The position numbers were made by a program, and so were the translations under genes. 64,000 nucleotides of DNA, taken from AP-15 sp036404275. Its GTDB lineage: Bacteria; Pseudomonadota; Alphaproteobacteria; ATCC43930; CGMCC-115725. Below the pieces are notes generated by a model. It was not told the DNA's origin. It did not search any database and saw nothing but the letters and a program-made list of their open reading frames with translations. Below are positions 26,590-34,511 of this stretch, in pieces (positions within the stretch are counted from its first letter, which is position 1; every line of letters starts with the position of its first letter). The stretch is from positions 1 to 64,000 of the forward strand of contig DASXAM010000088.1 of the NCBI GenBank assembly GCA_036404275.1. Direction: 5' to 3'.

Positions 26590-26654
26590 CGACGCCGAAT
26601 TCCCTTCGGCCAAAGCGTCGCAGCGCCGACGGAATAGGCGGCGCCGGCCGCAAA

Positions 26655-26679
26655 TGCTGCTATAATTTTGTAAGCAGCA
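26655..26679 (+). promoter_or_regulatory. Inverted repeat around a TATAAT box
   Basis: TGCTGCT (26655-26661) and AGCAGCA (26673-26679) flank a perfect TATAAT (26661-26666), 55 bases before the small unknown gene at 26734. No good -35 is seen, so the promoter may need an activator. The arms could be an operator or, if transcribed, a short hairpin. Confidence 0.4.
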
Positions 26680-26733
26680 CCCGTCTCGGACGGGTCGCGT
26701 CCGGTTCGGGCCGTGTCAGACATTGGAGGAGGC

Positions 26734-27159
26734 ATGAAATACGTGTGCGATGCTCCGGCCGGTGCCACCTGGTTCCGGATCGAGACCGAGGCCGAGGCCG
26801 CGACCGAATCGGAGATCATGCGTCACGCCGTCGAGAAGTTTTTCCGCAAGGAGCAGGAAAAGGCGACCCAAAGCTTTCAACCGGTCTCCAAGGTGTTTTT
26901 CGAGCAGGAGATCGGATTGAAGGCGCACATCCAGCGCGAAATGCCGTTGTTTTTGACCCTGCGCGACGGCGAAGGCAATCCGCTCGCCACCGCCATGCTG
27001 CCGCCCGGCGGTGCCGACGACCGCAGCTTTCGCCCGATCATTGTCGGCATGGCCAATGCCGACCCCTATGTCGACCATGCCGACGCGATCCGCGCGCTCG
27101 GCCAGCATTTCGGCCTCGCCCTCGAACGCGGCCGCTGCTACCCCTACCGCCGCGATTGA
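26734..27159 (+). CDS. Conserved-looking protein of unknown function
   Basis: The 141-residue protein starts MKYVCDAPAGATWFRIETEA after a strong GGAGGAGG site. I do not recognise a named family. It has no signal peptide or membrane helix. A charged helix (IMRHAVEKFFRKEQEKA) precedes a beta-rich part with FFEQEIGLKAHIQREMPLFL and LRDGEGNPLATAMLPPGG. It reads toward purH and the two meet at a strong hairpin (27163-27198). Confidence 0.75.
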   Translation: MKYVCDAPAGATWFRIETEAEAATESEIMRHAVEKFFRKEQEKATQSFQPVSKVFFEQEIGLKAHIQREMPLFLTLRDGEGNPLATAMLPPGGADDRSFRPIIVGMANADPYVDHADAIRALGQHFGLALERGRCYPYRRD

Positions 27160-27162
27160 CCG

Positions 27163-27198
27163 ATCCGCCGCTTCCGCTCAGTGGCGGAAGCGGCGGAT
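27163..27198. terminator. Perfect 15-bp hairpin between converging genes
   Basis: ATCCGCCGCTTCCGC (27163-27177) pairs perfectly with 27184-27198 across six bases. The hairpin begins just after the 26734 gene and covers the last codons of purH, with the purH stop codon in the loop. It has no T-tract, so it may act as a shared barrier or an mRNA 3' stabiliser rather than a classic terminator. Confidence 0.55.
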
Positions 27199-28755
27199 GC
27201 CGGTAAACACCATGGCGATCCCGGCTGCGTCGGCGGCGGCAATAACCTCGGCGTCGCGCAACGAGCCGCCTGGCTGAACAATCGCGGTAGCGCCGGCGGC
27301 GATTGCCGCTTCGAGCCCGTCGGCAAACGGAAAAAAGGCGTCGGACGCAAGCACCGCACCCTGCGTCGGCGGTTGCGCCAAGCTCGCGGCGCGGCCCGCC
27401 TCGGCCGCCTTTTGCGCGGCAATGCGCACGCTGTCGACACGGCTCATCTGGCCGGCGCCGATGCCGACCGCAGCACCGCCGCGGGCGAAGACGACGGCAT
27501 TCGATTTGACGTGCTTGACGACGCGGTCGGCGAACATCAGATCAGCGATCTCGGCCTCGCTCGGCACGCGCCGGGTGACCGTGCGCAACGTGGCGCGGCC
27601 GAGCGCCAGCCGATCGCGTTGCTGCACCAGGATGCCGCCTGTGACCGAACGGAACGACAGGCCCGGCGCGCTCGGATCGGGCACGGCGCCGGTGACCAGA
27701 AGCCGCAAACGGGTTCGGCGGGCGAGCACCGCCGCGGCCTCTTCCTCGACCGACGGCGCGATCACGACTTCGATCAGCAACCGGCCGATCCCCTCGGCGG
27801 TGTCGCGGTCGAGCGGGCGGTTGACGGCGACGATGCCGCCAAAGGCGCTTTGCGGATCGCAGGCGAGCGCCTTCTCCCACGCCTCGTGCAAGCCGGCGCC
27901 CACCGCGACACCGCACGGGTTGGCGTGCTTGACGATGGCGACGGCCGGCTCAGCAAACTCGGCGACAAGGTCGAGCGCCGCGTCGGCATCGGCATAGTTG
28001 TTGTAGGACAGCTCGCCGCCCTGCAATTGGCGCGCGGTTGCAACGCCGAGCTGCCGCTCCGCGGTGCGGTAAAAGGCGGCAGCCTGGTGCGGGTTTTCGC
28101 CATAGCGCAGCCGTTGCGCGAGCCTCCCGGTCAGAACCAGCGTTTCCGGAAAGTCTTCGCCGTCGGTCTGCGCCATCCATCGGGCAATCGCAGCGTCGTA
28201 AGCCGCAGTCAGAGCAAAGGCCTTGCGCGCGAGGCGGCGGCGCAATGCCGGGCCGACGCCGCCGTCTTGGCCCTCGATTTCGGCGAGCACCGCATCGTAA
28301 TCGGCGGGGTCGGCGACGACGGTCACCCAATCATGGTTTTTGGCGGCGGCCCGGATCAGCGCGACGCCGCCGATATCGATATTCTCGAGGCATTCCTCGG
28401 CGCCGCCGCCGGAGGCGACGGTGTCGGCGAAGGGATAGAGATTGCAGACCAGCAGGTCGATCGGCGCGATGCCGCGCTCGGCCAGGGCGGCGAGGTCGTC
28501 GGGTCGACTGCGCCGCGCCAAAAGGCCGCCATGGATCGCGGGGTGCAAGGTCTTGACCCGCCCATCGAGAAATTCGGGGAACCCGGTGACCGCCGCGACC
28601 TCGGTGACCGGCAGCCCCGCCGCCGCCAGCTCGCGCGCGCTCCCGCCGGTCGAGACCAGCGTCACCCCGCGGGCCGCCAATCCCGCGGCAAAGCCCGCGA
28701 GCCCGGTCTTGTCGCTGACCGAGATCAAAGCGCGGCGAACGACAGCGGCGATCAT
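27178..28755 (-). CDS. purH: Bifunctional AICAR transformylase / IMP cyclohydrolase
   Basis: PurH does the last two steps of purine synthesis: formyl transfer to AICAR, then ring closure to IMP. The 525-residue product has the N-terminal cyclohydrolase (RRALISVSDKTGLAGFAAGL, TGGSARELAAAGLPVTEV, RVKTLHPAIHGGLLARR, PIDLLVCNLYPF). The transformylase half carries RYGENPHQAAAFYRT, GGELSYNNYADADAAL, the KHANPCGVAVG catalytic lysine-histidine block and SDAFFPFADG. ATG 28755 is chosen because the conserved domain starts there. It lies downstream of a WecA-like gene and a heparinase gene in the same direction. Confidence 0.97.
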   Translation of the reverse strand: MIAAVVRRALISVSDKTGLAGFAAGLAARGVTLVSTGGSARELAAAGLPVTEVAAVTGFPEFLDGRVKTLHPAIHGGLLARRSRPDDLAALAERGIAPIDLLVCNLYPFADTVASGGGAEECLENIDIGGVALIRAAAKNHDWVTVVADPADYDAVLAEIEGQDGGVGPALRRRLARKAFALTAAYDAAIARWMAQTDGEDFPETLVLTGRLAQRLRYGENPHQAAAFYRTAERQLGVATARQLQGGELSYNNYADADAALDLVAEFAEPAVAIVKHANPCGVAVGAGLHEAWEKALACDPQSAFGGIVAVNRPLDRDTAEGIGRLLIEVVIAPSVEEEAAAVLARRTRLRLLVTGAVPDPSAPGLSFRSVTGGILVQQRDRLALGRATLRTVTRRVPSEAEIADLMFADRVVKHVKSNAVVFARGGAAVGIGAGQMSRVDSVRIAAQKAAEAGRAASLAQPPTQGAVLASDAFFPFADGLEAAIAAGATAIVQPGGSLRDAEVIAAADAAGIAMVFTGIRRFRH

Positions 28756-28801
28756 CGCCGCGGTATAGGCCGACCGGGCGCAGGCGACAAGGCGCCGGCG
28801 A

Positions 28802-29707
28802 TCAGATCCCCTTGGCGAGGAGGTAAAGCAGCCCGGCGACCGTGGCGCCGGCCGCCGCCAGCGAGACGGCCGGCCACCCATTTTCCGCGGTCCAGCCGAG
28901 GAGGACCAGCACGACATCGGCGGCGACAACGCGGCCGGTGACCGCGGCGTGGCTGTGCCCGCGCCGAACCGCCTGCTGATAAAAATGCTCGCGATGCGCC
29001 TGCCAGACGCGTTCGCCGCGCAGCAGCCGCCGGCCGAGCGTGATCGTCGCGTCGGCGAGAAAATAAAGCGGCAGGATCAGCGCCACCCGCCAATGGCCGC
29101 GGGTGGCGAGGTCGAGCAGCAGAAACCCCGAGAAATAGCCGAGCGCCGTGCTGCCGACATCGCCGAGAAACACCTGCGCCGGCGCCCAATTGAACGGGAG
29201 AAAGCCAAATGCCGCGCCGAGCACGACCGCGGCCAGCAACGCGATCGGCGGATCGACACCGCCGCCGGCCGCAGCAAAAAGCAGCAGGCCGCCGCCGATC
29301 GCCGCCGCCTGGCTGCCGGCGATGCCGTCGATCCCGTCCATAAAATTGAACAGGTTGAGCCACCATGCCCAAAGAAGCCCGAGCCCGGCGTAATACAGCG
29401 GGAAGAGGGCGGTCGGCGCCGGCAGCGCCAGGAGACCGATCGCGACAGCCGCGGCATGCACCAAGAGCCGCAGCGCCGGCGACAGGCTGTGCAAATCGTC
29501 GAGCCAGGACACCGCCGCCAGCAGCGTTGCACCGACGACGACCGCGGCAATCGACGGCGGCGCCCGACCGGCAAACGCGAGCCCGGCCCAGATGCAGAGC
29601 ACGATAGCGACCGGCGCCAGGCCGCCGCCGCGCGGGGTCGCGGTCCGATGCGAGGAACGGGCGTTCGGGCGATCGAGCACCTTGTGCCGGCGCAGAACCG
29701 GGATCAC
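28802..29707 (-). CDS. WecA/MraY-family glycosyl-phosphate transferase
   Basis: This polytopic enzyme moves a sugar-phosphate from a UDP-sugar to undecaprenyl phosphate, starting a surface polysaccharide. The family motifs are LDRPNARSSHRTATPRGGG, the aspartate pair in SWLDDLHSLSP, NLFNFMDGIDG, FNWAPAQVFLGDVGS and the cytoplasmic REHFYQQAVRRGHSH. As annotated from GTG 29707 it has 301 residues and lacks the usual first helix. The frame stays open upstream, and a fitting hydrophobic segment (AFAAAIAIAAGIAAA) is encoded there without ATG, GTG or TTG. The true start may be a rare ATT or CTG codon near 29770-29810. Confidence 0.88.
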   Translation of the reverse strand: MIPVLRRHKVLDRPNARSSHRTATPRGGGLAPVAIVLCIWAGLAFAGRAPPSIAAVVVGATLLAAVSWLDDLHSLSPALRLLVHAAAVAIGLLALPAPTALFPLYYAGLGLLWAWWLNLFNFMDGIDGIAGSQAAAIGGGLLLFAAAGGGVDPPIALLAAVVLGAAFGFLPFNWAPAQVFLGDVGSTALGYFSGFLLLDLATRGHWRVALILPLYFLADATITLGRRLLRGERVWQAHREHFYQQAVRRGHSHAAVTGRVVAADVVLVLLGWTAENGWPAVSLAAAGATVAGLLYLLAKGI

Positions 29708-29804
29708 CGCGCGGGTCGCGGCGGCGGCGGCGATTCCCGCGGCAATGGCGATCGCGGCGGCGAACGCCAGATCGGCGCGGTCGAGATGCGGGATGACGAG
29801 GGAC

Positions 29805-31475
29805 CTAATCGGCGGCGGTCTCTCTGGGCTCGCGGCGCAAGGCCCAGCGCACCGCGCTCCCGCCGGGGGCGACAGTGCCGCTCAGCACCACTTGCTGGGT
29901 TTTGCGCGCCTCGCCCGAGCCGAGATAGACGCTCTCGCCGAGGCTCATCTCGGCGCCGGCGGCGCGCAGCCGCCACAAATTGCCGCTCGGCAGGCGCAGC
30001 AGCGCTGCCGCCGCATCCTCGGCGAGCGAAGCCTGCACCGAGGGGTGCAAGTGAAAGCGCACCGTAAAAGCGGCCCCCGGCCGACCCGCCAGCTGGTCCT
30101 CGCCGCGCAAATCCTCACCGCCGGCGGCGAGAAAAATCTGCCGCGTGTATGTGAGGCCGAAGCGCTGGCGGTAATGGTCGTGCGTCGCCGAGATCCATTG
30201 CTGGCCCTCGTGCTCGGCGCGTTCGCACAAGATCGGCCCGGCGCCGCGGTCGAAGGCGCCGTCCTCGTCGATCACGACCGAATTGGTGTCGGCTACCACC
30301 AGCACCGAATGCGCGGCGCTCGCGCGCGACACCCGGCCCCAATTCGACTTTGGCCCCCGATAGGCGCCGCAATTGACGATCAGCCGCTCGCGGCCGTGGC
30401 TCATTTCGAAGGACAAGGTGCCGGCATGGGCACGGCCGTCGAAGCCGTGCGTCGGCGGGCCGCCGGTGTCGAGAATGACGAGGCTCTGGTCGGCCTGCAG
30501 CCGGTCGAAACCGGTCGAGGGGGCATGCAGCGGCGCATTCCCTTTCGCCTCGGAGCGGGTCAGCACCAGATCGATCAGGATCCCGTCTTCTTCGAGCGAG
30601 TCGTTGAACAAGGCGAGCCGCCGGTCGCCGTGACGAAAAAGGCGCAGCATCGGCGCCATCCGTTCGATCGCATCCTGCAAGGGTGCGGGCCCGGCAATTC
30701 CGGCGGCGCGCAGCACGCCGCGGGTGTCGATCAAATCCTGCAGGACGAGCAGCTGCAGCGAGGGATTGCGTGAGCGATGGCCGCCATCCGGCAGGATTTG
30801 CGCGGCGATCTCGCGTTCGAGCGCGCGCAACGCCCGCGCAAGCCGCGGTGTCTCGCCGCCGAGCACGATGCTGCCGGCGACGAGGCCTTTCAGCGCGCGC
30901 AACCGCGCGGCGCCGGTGCATTCCCAGCCTGCGGTGCGGCCCAGATGGCGCAGCTGCGCGGCAAAGCTTTGCAGCAGCGCGCGGCGCAGGCCGGGCTCGT
31001 GGTCGCGGCCGGCAATCTCGTCGAAATAACCGATCCAGGCGAAGAGCCGCGTCGCCAGCACATCGGAGCGCCAGGCGACCGGGTGCCAGGCAGCGTTCTC
31101 GGCGAGCCAGCTGCGCACCAGCTCGCGCCCGGCCTCGCGCGCTGCATTGCCGCCGGCGGCAAGATCGGCGAGCCAGCCAAAACCGTGCCAAGCGGCGAGC
31201 CATTCAGGCCCCGCTGCGGGCGGAAACCAGCGCGGCTCCGGATTGCGCACCAGCTCGCCGGCAAGCTCGATGTCGCCCGCGGCGATCGCCGCACCGCGCT
31301 CGGCATCGCCGGTCCAGCGCTGGGCCAGCCCCTGGCCCAGATCGGCGGGCACCGGTCCGATCAGGCTGTGGCGATAAAACCGGCTGGCGGCGACCCGCCG
31401 CAGCATTCGCGGGCGCCACCCGGCCCTGTCGGACGGCGGGGCAATACCCCGTTCGCGCGCCGAATTTCGCGCCAT
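29805..31475 (-). CDS. Heparinase II/III family protein
   Basis: The 556-residue protein has an N-terminal alpha/alpha toroid (about 60-300, with WHPVAWRSDVLATRLFAWI and CTGAARLRALKGLVAGSIV) and a C-terminal beta-sandwich. Around AGTLSFEMSHGRERLIVNCG the sandwich holds the heparinase II/III block. The family cleaves acidic polysaccharides by elimination; in alphaproteobacteria this gene commonly sits beside purH, though its real substrate is not known. ATG 31475 gives the family length. It is followed on the same strand by the WecA-like gene and purH, so an envelope-polysaccharide role is plausible. Confidence 0.88.
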   Translation of the reverse strand: MARNSARERGIAPPSDRAGWRPRMLRRVAASRFYRHSLIGPVPADLGQGLAQRWTGDAERGAAIAAGDIELAGELVRNPEPRWFPPAAGPEWLAAWHGFGWLADLAAGGNAAREAGRELVRSWLAENAAWHPVAWRSDVLATRLFAWIGYFDEIAGRDHEPGLRRALLQSFAAQLRHLGRTAGWECTGAARLRALKGLVAGSIVLGGETPRLARALRALEREIAAQILPDGGHRSRNPSLQLLVLQDLIDTRGVLRAAGIAGPAPLQDAIERMAPMLRLFRHGDRRLALFNDSLEEDGILIDLVLTRSEAKGNAPLHAPSTGFDRLQADQSLVILDTGGPPTHGFDGRAHAGTLSFEMSHGRERLIVNCGAYRGPKSNWGRVSRASAAHSVLVVADTNSVVIDEDGAFDRGAGPILCERAEHEGQQWISATHDHYRQRFGLTYTRQIFLAAGGEDLRGEDQLAGRPGAAFTVRFHLHPSVQASLAEDAAAALLRLPSGNLWRLRAAGAEMSLGESVYLGSGEARKTQQVVLSGTVAPGGSAVRWALRREPRETAAD

Positions 31476-31631
31476 CAGCCCGACCCCAAGCCGCGCTTTG
31501 TCCCCGCCGCGGCCCCCTCCACGTTGCAAAAGGCCCGCCTCGCCAGCGCAGCCATGCCGTTTCGTAACAAGGAAACGAGACGGCTGCAAGCTGGCGAAGG
31601 GGTGGTTCGCCCGCCTCCCCGGAGTCCCTGC

Positions 31632-32807
31632 TCAGCGCCGCAAACGGCGCATCGCCTGGTCGATCCCGTCGAGGGTCAGCGGAAACATGCGATCCTCGAG
31701 AATGCGCCGAATGATGCCGATGCTGGCGGTGCCGCTCCAATATTTTTCGGGCACCGGGTTGAGCCAGACCGCGCGCGGATGGCTGTCCAGCAGGCGGCGC
31801 AGCCACACCTCGCCCGGCTCGTCGTTCCAGCGCTCGACGCTGCCGCCCTCCTTTTCGATTTCGTAAGGGCTCATGCTGGCGTCGCCGACGAGCACGACGC
31901 GCCAGCTCGCGTCGTAAGTGCGCAGCAATTCGACGACCCCGGTCTGCTCGACATGGCGTCGGCGCGAATCGCGCCACACCGTGTCGTAGAGGCAGTTGTG
32001 AAAATAAAAATGGACGAGGCTTTTGAACTCGGAGCGCGCCGCCGAAAACAATTCCTCGCAGACCCGGACATGGTCTTCCATCGACCCGCCGACATCGAGA
32101 AACAGCAAGAGCTTGACGGTATTGTGCCGCTCCGGCACCAGCTTCAGGTCGAGCCAGCCGGCATTGTGCGCGGTGTGCCGCACGGTCCCGTCGAGGTCCA
32201 GTTCTTCGGCCGCCCCATCGCGCGCGAATTGGCGCAACCGGCGCAGCGCCAGCTTGATGTTGCGGGTGCCGAGCTCGACCGTGTCGTCGAGGTTGCGGTA
32301 ATCGCGCCGGTCCCACACCTTGACGGCGCGGCGATGCTTGCCTTCCTGCTGGCCGATGCGCACCCCTTCGAGGTTGTAGCCGTGCGCGCCGAAAGGCGAG
32401 GTGCCGGCGGTGCCGATCCATTTGCCGCCGCCCTGATGCCGCCCTTTCTGCTCGGCCAGCCGCCGGCGCAGCGTTGCCATCAGCTGCTCCCAGCCGCCGA
32501 GCGCCTCGACCAGCCTCTTTTCCTCCTCGGTCAGCGTTCGTTCGGCCAGCTTTTTGAGCCATTCTTCGGGGATTTCGGCCTTCGGGTCGGCGAGCGTCTC
32601 GATGCCGTTAAAGCAATGCCCGAACACCCGGTCGAAGCGGTCGAGATGGCGCTCGTCCTTGACCAGCGCGGTGCGCGCGAGAAAGTAAAATTCGTCCATG
32701 GCGAAAGCCGCGACGCGCTTTTCCATCGCCTCCATCAGGGTCAGGTACTCGCGCAGGCTGACCGGCACCCGCGCCGCACGCAATTCGGCAAAAAACGAGA
32801 AAAACAC
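31632..32807 (-). CDS. VWA-domain protein, CoxE-like
   Basis: The 391-residue protein has an N-terminal helical part (FFSFFAELRAARVPVSLREY) and a C-terminal von Willebrand A domain. The metal-site motif reads LLFLDVGGSMEDHVRV, a DxGxS variant common in CoxE-like proteins, followed by FYFHNCLYDTVW and WRVVLVGDASMSPYEI. Such proteins usually pair with a MoxR AAA+ ATPase to insert metals or assemble complexes, but no ATPase is adjacent. The only good start is GTG 32807. It lies 92 bases after the NsrR-like gene on the same strand and may be cotranscribed with the nitric oxide reductase operon. Confidence 0.85.
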   Translation of the reverse strand: MFFSFFAELRAARVPVSLREYLTLMEAMEKRVAAFAMDEFYFLARTALVKDERHLDRFDRVFGHCFNGIETLADPKAEIPEEWLKKLAERTLTEEEKRLVEALGGWEQLMATLRRRLAEQKGRHQGGGKWIGTAGTSPFGAHGYNLEGVRIGQQEGKHRRAVKVWDRRDYRNLDDTVELGTRNIKLALRRLRQFARDGAAEELDLDGTVRHTAHNAGWLDLKLVPERHNTVKLLLFLDVGGSMEDHVRVCEELFSAARSEFKSLVHFYFHNCLYDTVWRDSRRRHVEQTGVVELLRTYDASWRVVLVGDASMSPYEIEKEGGSVERWNDEPGEVWLRRLLDSHPRAVWLNPVPEKYWSGTASIGIIRRILEDRMFPLTLDGIDQAMRRLRR

Positions 32808-32899
32808 GTGGCTAGATCCCGATCTTGACGGATGGAAGCATGGGCTCGGCCGGCCGGGCAATTCAAGTTTTCGGTTCACCCCGGCGGCGGAGCGGTTGA

Positions 32900-33340
32900 C
32901 TAAGCGGCGCCGCGGTCGAGCAGGAGCGCGGCGAGCGCTTGGCGCGGATGGAGCAGATCGGCGAGGGTATAGCGGTCGAAGACGGCGAGAAAGGCGTCGG
33001 CGGCGTCCTGCACCACGCCGCGCAGCACGCACACGCTTTCGATGCGGCAATAGCCGGTATGGCGCAGGCAGCCGAGGATTTCGAGCGCGTCCTCGGTGTC
33101 GCGCACGACCGCGCCGATATTGATCTCGCCGGGTGCGCGGGTCAGCCGGACGCCGCCGTTCTTGCCGCGGACCGTGTCGAGATAGCCTTTCTGGCCGAGG
33201 CGGTTGACCACTTTCGTCAAATGGTTTTTCGAGATGCCGAAGCTTTGCGCGATATCGCCGATCGTCGTCAAACGCCCGCCGTTGAGCCCGACCTGGATCA
33301 GGACGCGGAGAGCGTAATCGGCGTGGAGGGTGAGGCGCAT
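32900..33340 (-). CDS. nsrR: Rrf2-family NO sensor, NsrR type
   Basis: This 146-residue winged-helix repressor starts MRLTLHADYALRVLIQ. The recognition helix region is ISKNHLTKVVNRLG and the wing RGKNGGVRLTRAPGEI. Three cysteines (91, 98, 104, within EILGCLRHTGYCRIESVCVL) and Asp8 are the ligands used by NsrR for its NO-sensitive Fe-S cluster. NO binding releases NsrR from promoters of NO-detoxifying genes. The gene is last of five overlapping or near-touching genes, and its start overlaps the end of orf1 by 43 bases. A matching operator lies ahead of the first gene, so the operon is likely self-regulated. Confidence 0.93.
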   Translation of the reverse strand: MRLTLHADYALRVLIQVGLNGGRLTTIGDIAQSFGISKNHLTKVVNRLGQKGYLDTVRGKNGGVRLTRAPGEINIGAVVRDTEDALEILGCLRHTGYCRIESVCVLRGVVQDAADAFLAVFDRYTLADLLHPRQALAALLLDRGAA

Positions 33341-33918
33341 CGAGCGTTCCGAGCAACCGCATCTCGGCGCGGCCAACCGACGAACGCGGCGAGAAACCAC
33401 AATACAGCAAGCATTGCCGCGACAATGATCAGCGCCCAGCCGGCGGTTTCCTGCTGGTCGAGCCGGTAATAGGCGCAGAGCCGCGTGGGTGCGGCTAGGT
33501 AGAGGCCGCCGACCGCACCGAGCTTGGGGATGAAATTGGCCCATAAAAAGGCGCGCCCGAGCGCCGGCATGCGGCGCCAGCCGAGCCCCAGCGGCAGCCC
33601 CGCCAGCAATGGCAGGCTCAAAAACTTGCCGAGATCGACGGCCGGGCCGGCGAGTGCGGCGTCGAGCATACGCGGCAGCATCCAGAACGAGGTGGTGCAG
33701 AGCACGAGCGCGAGGCTGGGAACGCCGAGCCAATCGGCTTCGGCAAACCAGCGCGGCTCGCTTGCCCGCAGTATCGTTGCGAGGAGCACGCCGATGCCGA
33801 TCAACAGCGGAATTTGCACGACCATGTGCAGCGCCATCTCGCGCTCCAGCGCGGCGCGCACCGGCCACAACCACAGGATTGACCAAAGCGACGCTGCGGC
33901 GAGCAGCCGGGTGCGCAT
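33298..33918 (-). CDS. Membrane protein, Orf1 of norSY-senC-orf1 type
   Basis: The roughly 206-residue protein has five or so hydrophobic helices (ALHMVVQIPLLIGIGVLLAT, LGVPSLALVLCTTSFWMLP, FLSLPLLAGLPLGLGW, GRAFLWANFIPKLGAVGGLY, WALIIVAAMLAVLWFLAAF). It has no enzyme motif. Position right after a SCO/SenC gene in a CuA-oxidase-like operon matches orf1 of the sNOR cluster in ammonia-oxidising bacteria, whose role is not known; assembly is an inference. The start is ATG 33918, or GTG 33924, which would overlap the senC stop as GTGA. Its 3' end runs into nsrR. Confidence 0.8.
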   Translation of the reverse strand: MRTRLLAAASLWSILWLWPVRAALEREMALHMVVQIPLLIGIGVLLATILRASEPRWFAEADWLGVPSLALVLCTTSFWMLPRMLDAALAGPAVDLGKFLSLPLLAGLPLGLGWRRMPALGRAFLWANFIPKLGAVGGLYLAAPTRLCAYYRLDQQETAGWALIIVAAMLAVLWFLAAFVGWPRRDAVARNARCASPSTPITLSAS

Positions 33919-33920
33919 CG

Positions 33921-34511
33921 TCACGACGCGCCGAATGCCGCTGCGACCACCTGTGGCGTCGCGCCGAGGTCGAGGATGCGGGCGATCTTCCCGCGCGAAT
34001 TCACTAGATAGAGGGCGCCGTTGTGCACAAAGCCGCCATTGCCGTCGGGGATCACGACGACGCCGAACCGCTGCAGCAGCAATTGGAGACCGGGCCGGTC
34101 TACCGGGGCGGCGATACGCCAGCGCGGCGGGGCGGCGTCATAGCGCTCTCCATAGAGCGCCAGCGCCTTCCGGTCGTCGCGCTCGGGGTCGAAGCTGATG
34201 CTGAGCAGGCGAAGGCCGGGTTCGGTGGCGGCAAGACGCTGGAACTCATCGCCGAGCAGCCCGCACAAGGCCGGGCAGCTCGTATAGATGAATTCGACCA
34301 GCACCGGTCCGCCGCGGTAACCGGCCAGCGAAAACCGGCGGCCGTCCTGGTCGCGGAGCGGGATGTCGGGCACCGGCTGCGGATCGTGCATGACGGCGAG
34401 CCGCCGCGCCCCCTCGCTGGTGACCACGCGAAACCCCTCGGTCCCCCAGGCGAGCGCACCGAGGCCGATCGTCAGCGAGAGCGCGAGAAATGGCAGAAAG
34501 CCGCGGGTCAC
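33921..34511 (-). CDS. senC: SCO1/SenC copper-delivery protein
   Basis: The 196-residue thioredoxin-fold protein has one N-terminal membrane anchor, then the copper motif TSCPALCG and, near the end, the third ligand His in GGFVHNGALYLV. SCO proteins load or reduce the CuA centre of subunit II in oxidases. Here the CuA subunit is encoded two genes upstream, which fits. The start is GTG 34511, overlapping the subunit I stop (GTGA); the end likewise touches orf1, so translation is coupled through the operon. Confidence 0.93.
   Translation of the reverse strand: MTRGFLPFLALSLTIGLGALAWGTEGFRVVTSEGARRLAVMHDPQPVPDIPLRDQDGRRFSLAGYRGGPVLVEFIYTSCPALCGLLGDEFQRLAATEPGLRLLSISFDPERDDRKALALYGERYDAAPPRWRIAAPVDRPGLQLLLQRFGVVVIPDGNGGFVHNGALYLVNSRGKIARILDLGATPQVVAAAFGAS

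Noticed and set aside
27181..28941. 586-codon open frame on the + strand
   Set aside because: Antisense to purH, with no recognisable domain and a His/Arg/Gly-rich composition typical of shadow frames.
30777..32828. 683-codon open frame on the + strand
   Set aside because: Antisense to the heparinase and VWA genes. It spans both and has no motif of its own.
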